Below are positions 1 to 8,101 of a stretch of DNA of 64,000 nucleotides, piece after piece. The position numbers and the translations under genes are program-made. A model generated the notes under the pieces. The model saw nothing but the letters and a program-made list of their open reading frames with translations. It was not told where the DNA came from and searched no databases. Position 1 is the first letter of the stretch. The number at the start of each line of letters is the position of its first letter. Origin of the DNA: Mycolicibacterium baixiangningiae (GTDB lineage: Bacteria; Actinomycetota; Actinomycetes; Mycobacteriales; Mycobacteriaceae); NCBI RefSeq assembly GCF_016313185.1, contig NZ_CP066218.1:3844001-3908000 (forward strand), given 5' to 3'.

Positions 1-2154
1 GTCGACGTGACGGTGTTCGACAGCCACCCGAGGCACGTCGGTCGAGAGGGGAAGATGATAGGCCGCGAACGTCGTCGACAGGGGTTGGCCGGCGTCGGAG
101 TACCGCCACTGCTCGAACAGCGCGCCGCCGAGCCCCTGCGCGACCCCACCGATGATCTGGCCTTCGACGATGCGGGGGTTGATTTCTCGACCGCCCTCGT
201 GGGACACCGCGTAGCGCAGCACCTTCACCAGGCCGGTGCGCCGGTGCACGCCGACGATCGCGGCGTGCACGCCCATCGTCCACGTCACGGTCTCCACCCG
301 GAACACGGCGGTGACGTCGAGGGCCTGCCCGCTCTCGGCGTCCCCGCCGACGGTTTGGGCGCGGGCGATCTCCAGCCAGCTCAGCGCGCGGGGCCCGGCG
401 CGGAACACGCCGTGCGCGTAGTCGATCGGGCCGTCCACGCCGAGCAGTCTCCGCACGTGTTCCACCGCGACCCCGACCAGTTTCCCGGCCGCCTCGTGCA
501 CCGCGGAGCCGGCCAGGATCGCCGAGCGGCTCGCGAACGTGCCCACCCCTTCGGGCAGCCGCTCGGTGTCCGACGGCACGTACCGTACGCACTCCATCGG
601 CACGCCCAGCGCCTCGGCCGCCACCTGCGCGAAAACGGTCTCGTGGCCCTGCCCTGCGGCGGCGGCGCCGGCGGTGACCTCGAATCCGCCGTCGGCGAGC
701 AGGCGGATGCGCGCGGTTTCATGCGGTCCGCGCCCGGTGGCCTCGAGGTACGAGGACAGCCCGTAACCGATGCGGTGGTCTGGATGTTCGGCGGCACACC
801 GATCAACCTCGTTGCGCGGCAGCAGATTCGACACCGACTCCAGGCAGGCGAGGTAGTCGCCGCCGTCGAAGGAGATAGGCACGCCGTCGCGGTACGGCAG
901 CGGACGGGAGTAGGGCAGGTCGGCGGCGGTGAGCAGATTGCGTCGCCGGATCTCCTCGGCGCTCAACCCGAGCCGGCGGGCGGCGGCGTCGAGGCTCCGT
1001 TCGAGGGCGAAGGTGGCCTCGGGTCGGCCCGCCCCGCGGTACTGCGCGGTGAGCGTCTTGTTGGTCAGCGCCGCCCGTCCCGTGATGTGGGCGGCGGGGA
1101 TCCGGTACGGGCCGAGCAGGTGGATCGCGGTGTTCGCCACGATTCCCGCCACCCATAGGCTGCCTGCGCCGATGTCGGCGACGAACGAGTCCTCCCACGC
1201 CAGGATGTGGCCGTCGGCGTCGAGTGCCATGCGGGTGTGGTGGATCTGGTCGCGCCCCTGGGCGCTGGCAACGAGGTGTTCCTGACGGTCTTCGACCCAG
1301 ATGACCGGGACGCCGGTGTGGCGGGCCAGCACAGCCAAGGCGATCTCTTCGGCGTAGACATTGGCCTTGGTGCCGAAACCGCCACCGACATCGGGTACCG
1401 CCACCGTGATGTCCTGCGGGGTCCAGCCCGTCACGGCGCAGATCGCGTCGCGCACGGTGTGGGGGATCTGGGTGGAGGTCAACAGCTCGACCCGCTGCCG
1501 CTGGGCGTCGAATGCCGCGCGCACCCCCCGGCCTTCGAGCGGGATCGCCCCGTGGCGGTTCATCCGGTAGGTGCCCTCGACGACGTGCTCGGCACCGGAG
1601 AAAGCCAGTTCGGGCGCACCGAATGAGAACTCCAGGCGGGCCGCCTCATTCGAGCCCAGATGTCCGAAGAGCACGGCGCTGTCGGGGCCCAGGGCGTACG
1701 CCGGATCGGTGACCACGGGCAGCGGGGTGTAGTCGATGTCGATCGCTTCCAGCGCGTCCTCGGCGCGGTAACGGTCCTCGGCGATCAGCACCGCGATCGG
1801 CTGGCCGATGTAGTGCACCGTGTCGGCGGCGAGCACCGGCAGGCGCTGGTCGGCCAAGAAGCAGTTCGTCGCCGCGGTGAAAGCGGGGTTGGGGGTGGTC
1901 AGGGCGGGGATCGCCACGCCTGTCAGCCCGAGGTCGGCCGCGGTGTAGACCCCGAGGACACCGGGCATCCGGGCCGCGGCGGCGGTGTCGATGTGGTTGA
2001 TGCGGGCGTGCGCCTCACTGGACCGCACGAAGACCGCGTGGTGGGCGCCCGCCGCGCGGTCGGCGAGAAACCGGCCGTGCCCCGCGAGCATCCGGTCGTC
2101 CTCGCGGCGCCGCACCGACGTGCCGATGTAGCTCAATGTAGCCGTTTCTCCCAC
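1..2154 (-). CDS. Xanthine dehydrogenase/CO-dehydrogenase-family molybdopterin-binding subunit (3' end off window)
   Basis: I read one uninterrupted minus-strand frame of about 718 codons that leaves the window at its left edge. The N-terminus resembles the family opening (YIGTSVRRREDDRMLAGHGR). The molybdopterin-binding motif GGGFGTK is near residue 258, QYRGAGRPEA near 372 and GQGHET near 500. The usual length is about 770-790, so only the C-terminal ~60 residues are missing; these should carry the catalytic Glu motif. QYRGAGR is the form II/aldehyde-oxidase type, unlike the AYRCSFR loop of true aerobic CO dehydrogenase (family knowledge), so CO is an unlikely substrate. The start is uncertain: GTG at 2154 or 2160, or TTG at 2136, all overlapping the permease stop at 2133-2135. 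That overlap implies translational coupling to the importer. FeS and FAD subunits may lie beyond the left edge. Confidence 0.88.
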   Translation of the reverse strand, partial: MGETATLSYIGTSVRRREDDRMLAGHGRFLADRAAGAHHAVFVRSSEAHARINHIDTAAAARMPGVLGVYTAADLGLTGVAIPALTTPNPAFTAATNCFLADQRLPVLAADTVHYIGQPIAVLIAEDRYRAEDALEAIDIDYTPLPVVTDPAYALGPDSAVLFGHLGSNEAARLEFSFGAPELAFSGAEHVVEGTYRMNRHGAIPLEGRGVRAAFDAQRQRVELLTSTQIPHTVRDAICAVTGWTPQDITVAVPDVGGGFGTKANVYAEEIALAVLARHTGVPVIWVEDRQEHLVASAQGRDQIHHTRMALDADGHILAWEDSFVADIGAGSLWVAGIVANTAIHLLGPYRIPAAHITGRAALTNKTLTAQYRGAGRPEATFALERSLDAAARRLGLSAEEIRRRNLLTAADLPYSRPLPYRDGVPISFDGGDYLACLESVSNLLPRNEVDRCAAEHPDHRIGYGLSSYLEATGRGPHETARIRLLADGGFEVTAGAAAAGQGHETVFAQVAAEALGVPMECVRYVPSDTERLPEGVGTFASRSAILAGSAVHEAAGKLVGVAVEHVRRLLGVDGPIDYAHGVFRAGPRALSWLEIARAQTVGGDAESGQALDVTAVFRVETVTWTMGVHAAIVGVHRRTGLVKVLRYAVSHEGGREINPRIVEGQIIGGVAQGLGGALFEQWRYSDAGQPLSTTFAAYHLPLSTDVPRVAVEHRHVD

Positions 2155-2912
2155 TGCCACAACGCCACCGAGATCGCGAACGAGATGGTGATCAGCAGCA
2201 TGATCGTCGCCACCATCGATGGATAGTCCCCGTGGCTGTAGGACTGCAGCACCACCCGGCCGAGCCCGCGGCGCGTGGCGAAGAACTCGGAGAGCACCAC
2301 ACCTACGACGGCCAGGCTGACGGCCAGCCGGATACCGGTGAGCAGCGGCCGCCGGATCGCCGGGAAGATGATGTGTACCAACGTCTGCCATGCGTTCGCC
2401 CGCACCGAGCGCGCCAATTTCCAGTACACCCGCGGGATCTCCTGCACACCGGTGGAGACGTTGATCAACACCGGGAAGAGCGCGAACAACACGCCCATCA
2501 CGACTTTCGATCCGCTCAGGCTGAAGATGGGCAGCAGCACCGGGTACAAGACGATCTTCGGAATGCCGTTGAGCATGATGATCAGCGGCTCGAGCAGCCG
2601 GCGCATCAACGATGACAGACCCAGCAACAGACCGATGCCGCCGCCGACGGCGGTGCCGATCACGAACGCCAGGAACACCGCCTGCGCGGTCACCCGCAGA
2701 TCGAACAGATAGCTGGGGTCCGACAGGTTCTCGACGAGCACCGTGAGGGTCTGCACCGGAGACGGGATGACGAAGGTGAGGCTGGACATGATCTCCCAGC
2801 CGATCGCCACCACGACGGCCAGCGCGACCGCGCCGACGAACTGATTGCCCAGCAGCGAGCGGGCCCGCCGGGACTTCGGTGCGGCCTCGCTGCGCGGCAG
2901 TGTGGCGGTCAT
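2133..2912 (-). CDS. ABC transporter permease, NitT/TauT (SsuC) type
   Basis: This 259-residue inner-membrane permease has about six hydrophobic segments and a BPD_transp_1 domain. An EAA-like loop (KLARSVRANAWQTLVHIIFP) near residues 165-185 should contact the ATPase. The ATG at 2912 overlaps the TGA of the preceding permease by four bases (ATGA), so I prefer it to the longer open frame upstream. It is the last importer gene before the molybdenum hydroxylase. With the neighbouring permease it probably forms a heterodimeric channel. The family imports sulfonates, nitrate, taurine, pyrimidine or thiamine precursors and similar small molecules; the substrate cannot be read from this sequence. 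Confidence 0.88.
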   Translation of the reverse strand: MTATLPRSEAAPKSRRARSLLGNQFVGAVALAVVVAIGWEIMSSLTFVIPSPVQTLTVLVENLSDPSYLFDLRVTAQAVFLAFVIGTAVGGGIGLLLGLSSLMRRLLEPLIIMLNGIPKIVLYPVLLPIFSLSGSKVVMGVLFALFPVLINVSTGVQEIPRVYWKLARSVRANAWQTLVHIIFPAIRRPLLTGIRLAVSLAVVGVVLSEFFATRRGLGRVVLQSYSHGDYPSMVATIMLLITISFAISVALWQWEKRLH

Positions 2913-3760
2913 GCCTTCCTCCCCCGCAGCAGGACCCGCTCGACGAGCGCGAGCAGCACTGTCAGGATCATCGACAGCGCCAGCACCACGGCGATGTAGG
3001 CGAACATCAGTGTGTTGTCGAAGATTTCGTACAGGTATCGGATGCGGTAGCCGAGCCCGGCCTGGGCGGTGGTGAACTCCATCGCGATCGTGCCGATCAG
3101 CGCGTACACCACGGCCAGGCGCAGCCCGGCGACGATGAACGGCCCGGCCGCCGGGACCGCGATGGCGAACAGGGTCTGGCGCGGGGAGGCATTGAGCGAT
3201 CGGGCCAGCTTCATGTACACCGGCGGCATCGTGTTCAGGCCGACGGCGGTGTTGAGCGCCATCGGGATGGCGGCCATGATGGTCGCCAGGATGATCACCG
3301 ACATCGCATTGATGCCGACGAGCACGATCATCACCGGATAGAACAGCACCATCGGCACCGCGTAGAACGACACCAGGTAGGGCTCGAACACCCGGCCCAC
3401 CAACGGCAGCTTCCAGAACGTCAGACCCGCGGCGAAGCCCAGCAGGCTGCCCGCCACGATCGAGACGGCGACCTCCATACCGGTGCGGCGGGCGTCCAAC
3501 CAGAACTGGGAATCGCCGAACAGCACGGGCAGTTCGCCGAAGATGGTCGACGGCGCAGGCAGCACCCGCTCGCTCCACCAACCCGCTGCCGCCCCGATCT
3601 CGGCGAACACGATGAACAGTGCGATCAGCGCAACGGTGGACAGGACGCTGACCAGCGCGTCGCCCATCTTCCGCGGACGGCGGGCGGGGCCGGGCCCGGT
3701 GGAATGTGGTGGCATGGTCTCGGTGGGCAGATCGTCTTCGGCCAGGGACGACGCCGTCAT
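2909..3760 (-). CDS. ABC transporter permease, NitT/TauT (SsuC) type
   Basis: This 283-residue permease has a hydrophilic N-terminal ~35 residues, then about six membrane segments. Its EAA-like loop (KLARSLNASPRQTLFAIAVP) is in the usual place, between residues 185 and 205. The ATG at 3760 overlaps the ATPase stop (ATGA), and its own stop overlaps the next permease start in the same way, so three importer genes are translationally coupled. It is clearly homologous to the neighbouring permease but diverged, consistent with a two-permease channel rather than a recent duplication. Confidence 0.88.
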   Translation of the reverse strand: MTASSLAEDDLPTETMPPHSTGPGPARRPRKMGDALVSVLSTVALIALFIVFAEIGAAAGWWSERVLPAPSTIFGELPVLFGDSQFWLDARRTGMEVAVSIVAGSLLGFAAGLTFWKLPLVGRVFEPYLVSFYAVPMVLFYPVMIVLVGINAMSVIILATIMAAIPMALNTAVGLNTMPPVYMKLARSLNASPRQTLFAIAVPAAGPFIVAGLRLAVVYALIGTIAMEFTTAQAGLGYRIRYLYEIFDNTLMFAYIAVVLALSMILTVLLALVERVLLRGRKA

Positions 3761-4563
3761 GTGGCCGCCGTCTCCTGCTGGCGGAACCCGCGCATCGACT
3801 CGGCCTGCAGCGAACCCCAGATGCGGTTGTGCAGTTCGTTGAAGCGGGGGGTCGACACCACGCCGGCGTCCCGTTCCGCCGGCAGGTCGATGTCGACGAC
3901 GTCGATGATCGAACCCGGCCGGTAGGACATCACCCAGACCTGCTGTGACAACAGGATCGCCTCGCTGATGTCGTGGGTGACGAAGACGATCGTCTGGTGC
4001 GTGCGAGCCCAGATCTGGCGGACCTCGGCGCCGAGGAAGAGCCGGGTCTGCTGGTCGAGTGCGGCGAACGGCTCATCCATCAGAACCACCTCCGGCTGGA
4101 CCGCCAGCGTGCGCGCGAGTGCGACGCGCTGCCGCATTCCGCCGGAAAGCTGTGAAGGATACGACTTCTCGAACCCACTGAGGCCGACCAGGTCGACGGC
4201 CTCCTTCGCGCGCTGGCGGCGTTCGGCCTTCGGGGTGCCGATCATCTCCATGGCGAAGCTGACATTGTCCTCGACGGTGCGCCACGGCAACGTCGAGTCC
4301 TCTTGGAAGACAACGCCGATTTTGGGGTCCGGTCCCGTCACCGTCTTGCCCGCCACACTGACATGGCCGGCGGTGGCCCGCTGCAGACCGGCGATGACGG
4401 CGAGCAGCGTGGACTTGCCACAACCGCTCGGCCCGACGATGGACACGAAGCTGCCGTGGGACACGTCCTGGTCGATGCCGGTGACGGCGGTGACCTCGCC
4501 CGCCGGGGAATCGAACACCACGGACACGCCTCGCATCTCGATGCCCTTGGAAGTCGCGTTCAC
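3757..4563 (-). CDS. ABC transporter ATP-binding protein, SsuB/TauB/NrtD type
   Basis: This 268-residue ATPase has every catalytic motif: Walker A GPSGCGKST near residues 42-50, Q-loop FQEDSTLPW near 85-93, signature LSGGMRQRVALA near 137-148, Walker B VVLMDEPFAALD near 158-169, and switch His in VTHD near 194-197. It should power import by the two permeases encoded just downstream. The start is a GTG at 4563 with a GGAG ribosome site a few bases upstream. It lies 38 bp after the substrate-binding protein gene. Confidence 0.92.
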   Translation of the reverse strand: MNATSKGIEMRGVSVVFDSPAGEVTAVTGIDQDVSHGSFVSIVGPSGCGKSTLLAVIAGLQRATAGHVSVAGKTVTGPDPKIGVVFQEDSTLPWRTVEDNVSFAMEMIGTPKAERRQRAKEAVDLVGLSGFEKSYPSQLSGGMRQRVALARTLAVQPEVVLMDEPFAALDQQTRLFLGAEVRQIWARTHQTIVFVTHDISEAILLSQQVWVMSYRPGSIIDVVDIDLPAERDAGVVSTPRFNELHNRIWGSLQAESMRGFRQQETAAT

Positions 4564-4601
4564 GAGTCTCCGATCGTGGTCAGGTGCGGTGACGGTCTTG
4601 G

Positions 4602-5585
4602 TCAGAATTCTGTGCGGGCATCCTCGGGCAGGTACTGCTGATCGAGCACCGTCGCCCAGTCGACGGGCTCGGAGATCTGTCCGGCGGCGACCATGAGATC
4701 GGACAGGTTCTTCAGCCCCGCCGGATCGACGGTGAGCGAGTAGCCCTTCTCGATGTCGGGGGTGTTGCGCAGCGCATCGGTCATCACCTGCGGGCTCACC
4801 CCGACCAGGGGGCCGAGTTCGGCGCCGGCCTCATCGGGGTTCTCGACCACCCACTTGTTGAGGCGGTCGGCGACGCGGAAGAAGGCCGTGAGGTTCTCTC
4901 CGTTGGCCTCGGCGTAGTCGCCGTTGACGGCCACCAGGTCGGCGGGCATGTCGCCGATGACGTCCCGCGACTTCACCAGGACCTCGGCGTTGTCGGTGGC
5001 CTGCTTGTCGGCGATGAACGGCTGCATGGCCCACCCGGCGGTGATCTGGCCGGCCTTGGCGGCGGTCCAGTTGTCGCCCATCGGGCCGACGGCCTGGGCC
5101 TTGACGCCGAGCTTCTTTTCAAGGGCCTTGACCACGAGCTCCGTGGACGAGCCCGCCGAGCTGAAGCCGAGCGTGGCGCCCTCGATCGTGCGTCCGGGCG
5201 GCGAGATCCACGAGAAGTCGTTGACCTGGAACCACGGCGCGACGACTTTCAGGTTCGAATCCGCCTGCTTGGCGGCCAGCAGCACCGAGGTGTTGCCGGC
5301 GATTGCCATGTCAGCGTCACCGCTGGTGACGACGCGCATCGTGTTGCCGCCACCACCGCCGGAGTAGAGGTCGACCTTGAGGCCCTCCTCCTCGAACCAG
5401 CCCTTGTCGATGCCGGCCTGCAGAATGGCCATGAACGGCAGGCTGTCGACGCCCGTCGCCGAGATACTCAACTCGTCGGTGCCCTGGGCGGCGGGTTCGG
5501 CGGATTCATCGGCGCACGCGGTGGCTCCCAGAAGGAGCGCGCCGGCGGCGAGGAGGGCGGGAAGAGCTTTGGGGGACCAGATCAT
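4602..5585 (-). CDS. ABC transporter substrate-binding lipoprotein, NMT1/THI5-SsuA type
   Basis: This is a 327-residue secreted binding protein. A signal segment ends in a lipobox-like GATAC, so Cys near position 25 is probably lipidated. The mature part has the NMT1/SsuA-like look (SISATGVDSLPFMAILQAG, GDADMAIAGNTS). I place the start at ATG 5585 because GGAGGT lies six bases upstream; a TTG at 5591 is the in-frame alternative. It heads the importer operon and follows a copy of the operator-like 17-mer at 5610-5626. The ligand is unknown. Family members bind aliphatic sulfonates, taurine, pyrimidine precursors or aromatic compounds. Confidence 0.87.
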   Translation of the reverse strand: MIWSPKALPALLAAGALLLGATACADESAEPAAQGTDELSISATGVDSLPFMAILQAGIDKGWFEEEGLKVDLYSGGGGGNTMRVVTSGDADMAIAGNTSVLLAAKQADSNLKVVAPWFQVNDFSWISPPGRTIEGATLGFSSAGSSTELVVKALEKKLGVKAQAVGPMGDNWTAAKAGQITAGWAMQPFIADKQATDNAEVLVKSRDVIGDMPADLVAVNGDYAEANGENLTAFFRVADRLNKWVVENPDEAGAELGPLVGVSPQVMTDALRNTPDIEKGYSLTVDPAGLKNLSDLMVAAGQISEPVDWATVLDQQYLPEDARTEF

Positions 5586-5609
5586 CGACAACCTCCGGTA
5601 AACTGAATA

Positions 5610-5626
5610 TTGGATACAGCATACGA
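5610..5626. promoter_or_regulatory. Operator-like 17-mer, copy 1 (importer promoter)
   Basis: TTGGATACAGCATACGA lies 25 bp upstream of the binding-protein ATG. The left half TTGGATAC is shared exactly with the copy at 8851-8867 and differs by one base from the copy at 6953-6969; the right half is a degenerate inverted copy. I infer a site for the GntR regulator encoded at 8098-8829. Confidence 0.6.
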
Positions 5627-5642
5627 TCAGGTGTGATCTAGG

Positions 5643-5939
5643 TCAACATTTCACGCCTGGGGACCGGCGTGCCAACACACCGGCGAGTTCGAGTCCTGCG
5701 GCGATCCCGACCATGGCGGCCGCCGCTGTCCACCGGGGCGCAACCGAACGCCCCGATCCGTCACGCGAATCTTCTTGCGGGCGCACCGCAGAAGCCGTCC
5801 CGCCGCTCGGTGACGCGCCCTCCGGGATGATCGCCGCACCGTCAGCCGGCGTCAGCGCGCGCTTCAACGGCGGCGGAGCGCCCGGCACCGGACTGCCCGG
5901 CGCCGGGTGATGCGCGTCCGCGTCGCCGGACTGTGTCAC
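5643..5939 (-). CDS. Small Pro/Ala-rich protein with C-terminal membrane helix
   Basis: This 98-residue frame starts with a GTG whose last two bases form the start of the monooxygenase TGA (GTGA overlap), the coupling style used throughout the cluster. Residues 1-70 are low-complexity and Pro/Gly/Ala-rich. Residues about 70-88 are a hydrophobic stretch (WTAAAAMVGIAAGLELAGVL) followed by Arg-Arg, so it resembles a tail-anchored protein. I recognise no family. The CoxG-like protein encoded across the divergent gap ends with a similar hydrophobic tail. It could be a real accessory anchor, or merely open frame in GC-rich DNA. Confidence 0.45.
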   Translation of the reverse strand: MTQSGDADAHHPAPGSPVPGAPPPLKRALTPADGAAIIPEGASPSGGTASAVRPQEDSRDGSGRSVAPRWTAAAAMVGIAAGLELAGVLARRSPGVKC

Positions 5940-6934
5940 CGCCCCGATCCGTCCACGATCTCGGCGAAGGTGCGGATGGTCGGCGCACGACTCTGTCCGG
6001 GCCGGACGAACGGCACGATCGACACCTGGTCAACCCCGAGCGACTCGATCTCCTTGAGCCGCTGGGCACACTCGGCGGGGGTGCCCGCCAGCGCGAACAG
6101 GTCGACCAGTTCGTCGGGCACCAGATCGGCGTGCGACGCCTCGGTGTTCATGTGCTCGTAGTAGTTGTAGCTCTCGCGGATGCGGTCGATCGCCTTCTCC
6201 AACGTGGGCTCCACCTTGGCCGGCAGCGGCCTGATCGCGACCCGGGAGACGTGCGCGCGGACCAGATCCCGCGCCTCGGAGCGATCCTCGCTGATCGCCG
6301 TGGGTGTCCAGAGCACGATGTGCAGGTCGTCAAGCGTGCGCCCGCTCTCCGCCGCACCGGCTTCGATCGTCTTGAGCGCCGCCTCGATGAAATGCGGTGC
6401 GGTGCCCACCAAGACGATGACACCGTCGGCGATGCGGCCGGATATGCGCAGGATCTTGGGCGCCGACGCCGCGATGTAGACCGGGATGTCCAGCGGCTCG
6501 GACAGATAGTTGAGATGGAAGTCGGCCCCGCTGGTCGCCTCCACCACCTTCTCGCCGCGGAACAGCGCGCGCAGCTGGCGGATCGACTCCTCCAACTCGG
6601 CGAGCTTCTGCGGTTTGAGGCCCATGGTGCGCAGCGACGAGTCGCCCGTGCCGATGCCCAGCGCCACCCGGCCGCCGGTGAACTCGGCCAACGTCGCCCA
6701 CGTCGAGGCCAGCAGCGACGGATGACGGGTGACGGCATTGGTGACGCCGGTCCCGAACACGATGCGCTCGGTGCCCACGGCGGCCGCACCCATCACCGTC
6801 GAGGACTCACGCCAGATGTTCTGCGAGTCGCCGAACCACACGTTGTCGTAGCCGAGCGATTCGCACAGCTGCACGTATTCGCACATGGCCCCGACGGGTT
6901 CGGTGGGGAAGAGACCGACTCCCTTGCTCAACAC
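5936..6934 (-). CDS. Luciferase-family (LLM) flavin/F420-dependent oxidoreductase, Mer-like
   Basis: This 332-residue TIM-barrel protein belongs to the bacterial luciferase-like superfamily. GIGTGDSSLRTMGLKP near residues 92-107 and the N-terminal GVGLFPTEP resemble methylene-tetrahydromethanopterin-reductase-like, F420-using members common in actinobacteria, but the cofactor (F420 or FMN) is not proven by sequence. The start is GTG 6934, with AGGAGG eight bases upstream at 6943-6948; that ribosome site overlaps the palindromic operator-like element. Beside a molybdenum hydroxylase and a RidA-like protein, a ring- or side-chain-oxidising step is plausible. Confidence 0.85.
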   Translation of the reverse strand: MLSKGVGLFPTEPVGAMCEYVQLCESLGYDNVWFGDSQNIWRESSTVMGAAAVGTERIVFGTGVTNAVTRHPSLLASTWATLAEFTGGRVALGIGTGDSSLRTMGLKPQKLAELEESIRQLRALFRGEKVVEATSGADFHLNYLSEPLDIPVYIAASAPKILRISGRIADGVIVLVGTAPHFIEAALKTIEAGAAESGRTLDDLHIVLWTPTAISEDRSEARDLVRAHVSRVAIRPLPAKVEPTLEKAIDRIRESYNYYEHMNTEASHADLVPDELVDLFALAGTPAECAQRLKEIESLGVDQVSIVPFVRPGQSRAPTIRTFAEIVDGSGR

Positions 6935-6946
6935 CTGCTCGACCTC

Positions 6947-6975
6947 CTACGGTTGGATATCGTATCCAATCGTAG
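6947..6975. promoter_or_regulatory. Operator-like palindrome, copy 2 (divergent monooxygenase/coxG gap)
   Basis: A near-perfect 29-bp palindrome with arms CTACGGTTGGATAT and GTATCCAATCGTAG around a central C at 6961. Only two mirrored position pairs are mismatched. Its 17-bp core at 6953-6969 aligns with the sites at 5610 and 8851. It sits between two divergent genes and overlaps the monooxygenase Shine-Dalgarno sequence, so a bound repressor could block both directions. Confidence 0.7.
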
Positions 6976-7034
6976 GGTGGCTCCCCCGGACCCACAACCG
7001 GAACGGGCGAACTCGTTCAGAAGAGGAGATGCAG

Positions 7035-7637
7035 ATGCGACTCGTCAACGAGTTCTCGGTGGACGCCCCACTCGACGCGGCCTGGGCGACGCTGACCGAC
7101 ATCCCCAAGGTGGTCGAATGCATCCCCGGCGCCGGACTCGACCGCCGCGACGGTGACGACTACCACGCCAGCGTCGCGGTGAAAGTGGGTCCGGTGGGGA
7201 TGACGCTGGCCGGCACGGCCACCGTGGTCAGCCGACGCGACGACACCCACGAGATGGTGGTGCGTGGGCACGCCCGCGACCGCAAGGGCAACGGCTCGGC
7301 AGAGGCGACGGTGACGATGAGCGCTCGCGAGTCGGCCGCCGCCGGCCATTCCGATGTCACGGTGGTCACCGACCTCGAATTGGGCGGGCGCATAGCGCAA
7401 TTCGGCAGCGGCGTCATCTCGCAGGTGAGCAACCGGATCCTCGCGCAGTTCGTCAAACGGTTGAACGCGCTCATCACCGGGGGCGCCGATGAGAAGGACG
7501 TGGCCGCGTCCGCGTCCGAACCCGCACCCACGGACTGGCGGCCGGCAACCTCGGATACCGCGTCGCTGCTGGCGACGATGCTCGCCGGGGTGCTGCTCGG
7601 GCTGGCGATCGGGCGGACGGCACACCGGCTTCGATGA
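7035..7637 (+). CDS. CoxG-like SRPBCC protein with C-terminal membrane anchor
   Basis: This protein has about 200 residues. Residues 1-150 match the CoxG/SRPBCC fold (MRLVNEFSVDAPLDAAWATL; IPGAGL). A polar linker follows, then a hydrophobic helix near residues 178-195. In CO-oxidising bacteria CoxG helps attach the molybdenum hydroxylase to the membrane (family knowledge); the same job for the hydroxylase encoded here is inferred. I choose ATG 7035 because GAGGAG lies six bases upstream; ATG 7029 directly abuts that site. It is divergent from the monooxygenase and convergent with the RidA-like gene, only two bases separating their ends. Confidence 0.85.
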   Translation: MRLVNEFSVDAPLDAAWATLTDIPKVVECIPGAGLDRRDGDDYHASVAVKVGPVGMTLAGTATVVSRRDDTHEMVVRGHARDRKGNGSAEATVTMSARESAAAGHSDVTVVTDLELGGRIAQFGSGVISQVSNRILAQFVKRLNALITGGADEKDVAASASEPAPTDWRPATSDTASLLATMLAGVLLGLAIGRTAHRLR

Positions 7638-7639
7638 CC

Positions 7640-8101
7640 TCAGCGGTCGACCGCGGCGACCAGTTCGAGTTCGACGCAGGCGCCGCCCGGCAGGGACGCC
7701 ACGCCGATCGCCGTGCGGGCATGCGCACCGCAGTCGGCCCCGAACACCTCGAGCATGAGTTGCGACGCCCCGTCGATCACCGAAGGGTGAGCATCGAATT
7801 CGGTTGTCCCGCGGACATATCCACGTAGATGGACCAGGCCGCGCACCGCGTCGAGCCCGGCTGCCGCCTCGACGGCTCCGAGGAGGTTCAGCGCCGCCAG
7901 GCGGGCCTGCTCGACAGCCTGGCCGACCGTCACGTCGGCGCCGACGACCCCGCGCAGGCTCGGCGCACCGGGCCGCCGCGCGGTGGCACCGGAGATCCAC
8001 AGCTGATCGCCACACCACCGCGACGGGATGTAAGCCCCTTTGGGCGGTGGCGGTGCCGGCAGCTGTAACCCCAACGCCGTCAGCCGTTCTCGCGGTGTCA
8101 C
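7640..8101 (-). CDS. RidA/YjgF-YER057c-UK114 family protein
   Basis: This 153-residue RidA-like protein contains the characteristic block ARTAIGVASLPGGACVELEL near the C-terminus, keeping the Arg and Glu that enamine/imine deaminases of the family use. Catalysis is therefore possible but unproven. The GTG at 8101 overlaps the regulator stop (GTGA), so the two are coupled and probably co-transcribed from the promoter before the regulator. In pyrimidine and aromatic-amine catabolism RidA-type enzymes act beside flavin oxygenases on reactive intermediates. That precedent suggests a nitrogen-containing substrate for this cluster (inference). Confidence 0.8.
   Translation of the reverse strand: MTPRERLTALGLQLPAPPPPKGAYIPSRWCGDQLWISGATARRPGAPSLRGVVGADVTVGQAVEQARLAALNLLGAVEAAAGLDAVRGLVHLRGYVRGTTEFDAHPSVIDGASQLMLEVFGADCGAHARTAIGVASLPGGACVELELVAAVDR

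Noticed and set aside
5933..7156. Plus-strand frame of about 400 codons opposite the monooxygenase
   Set aside because: The opposite strand encodes a full luciferase-family protein with a good ribosome site. The plus frame also runs through the operator palindrome.
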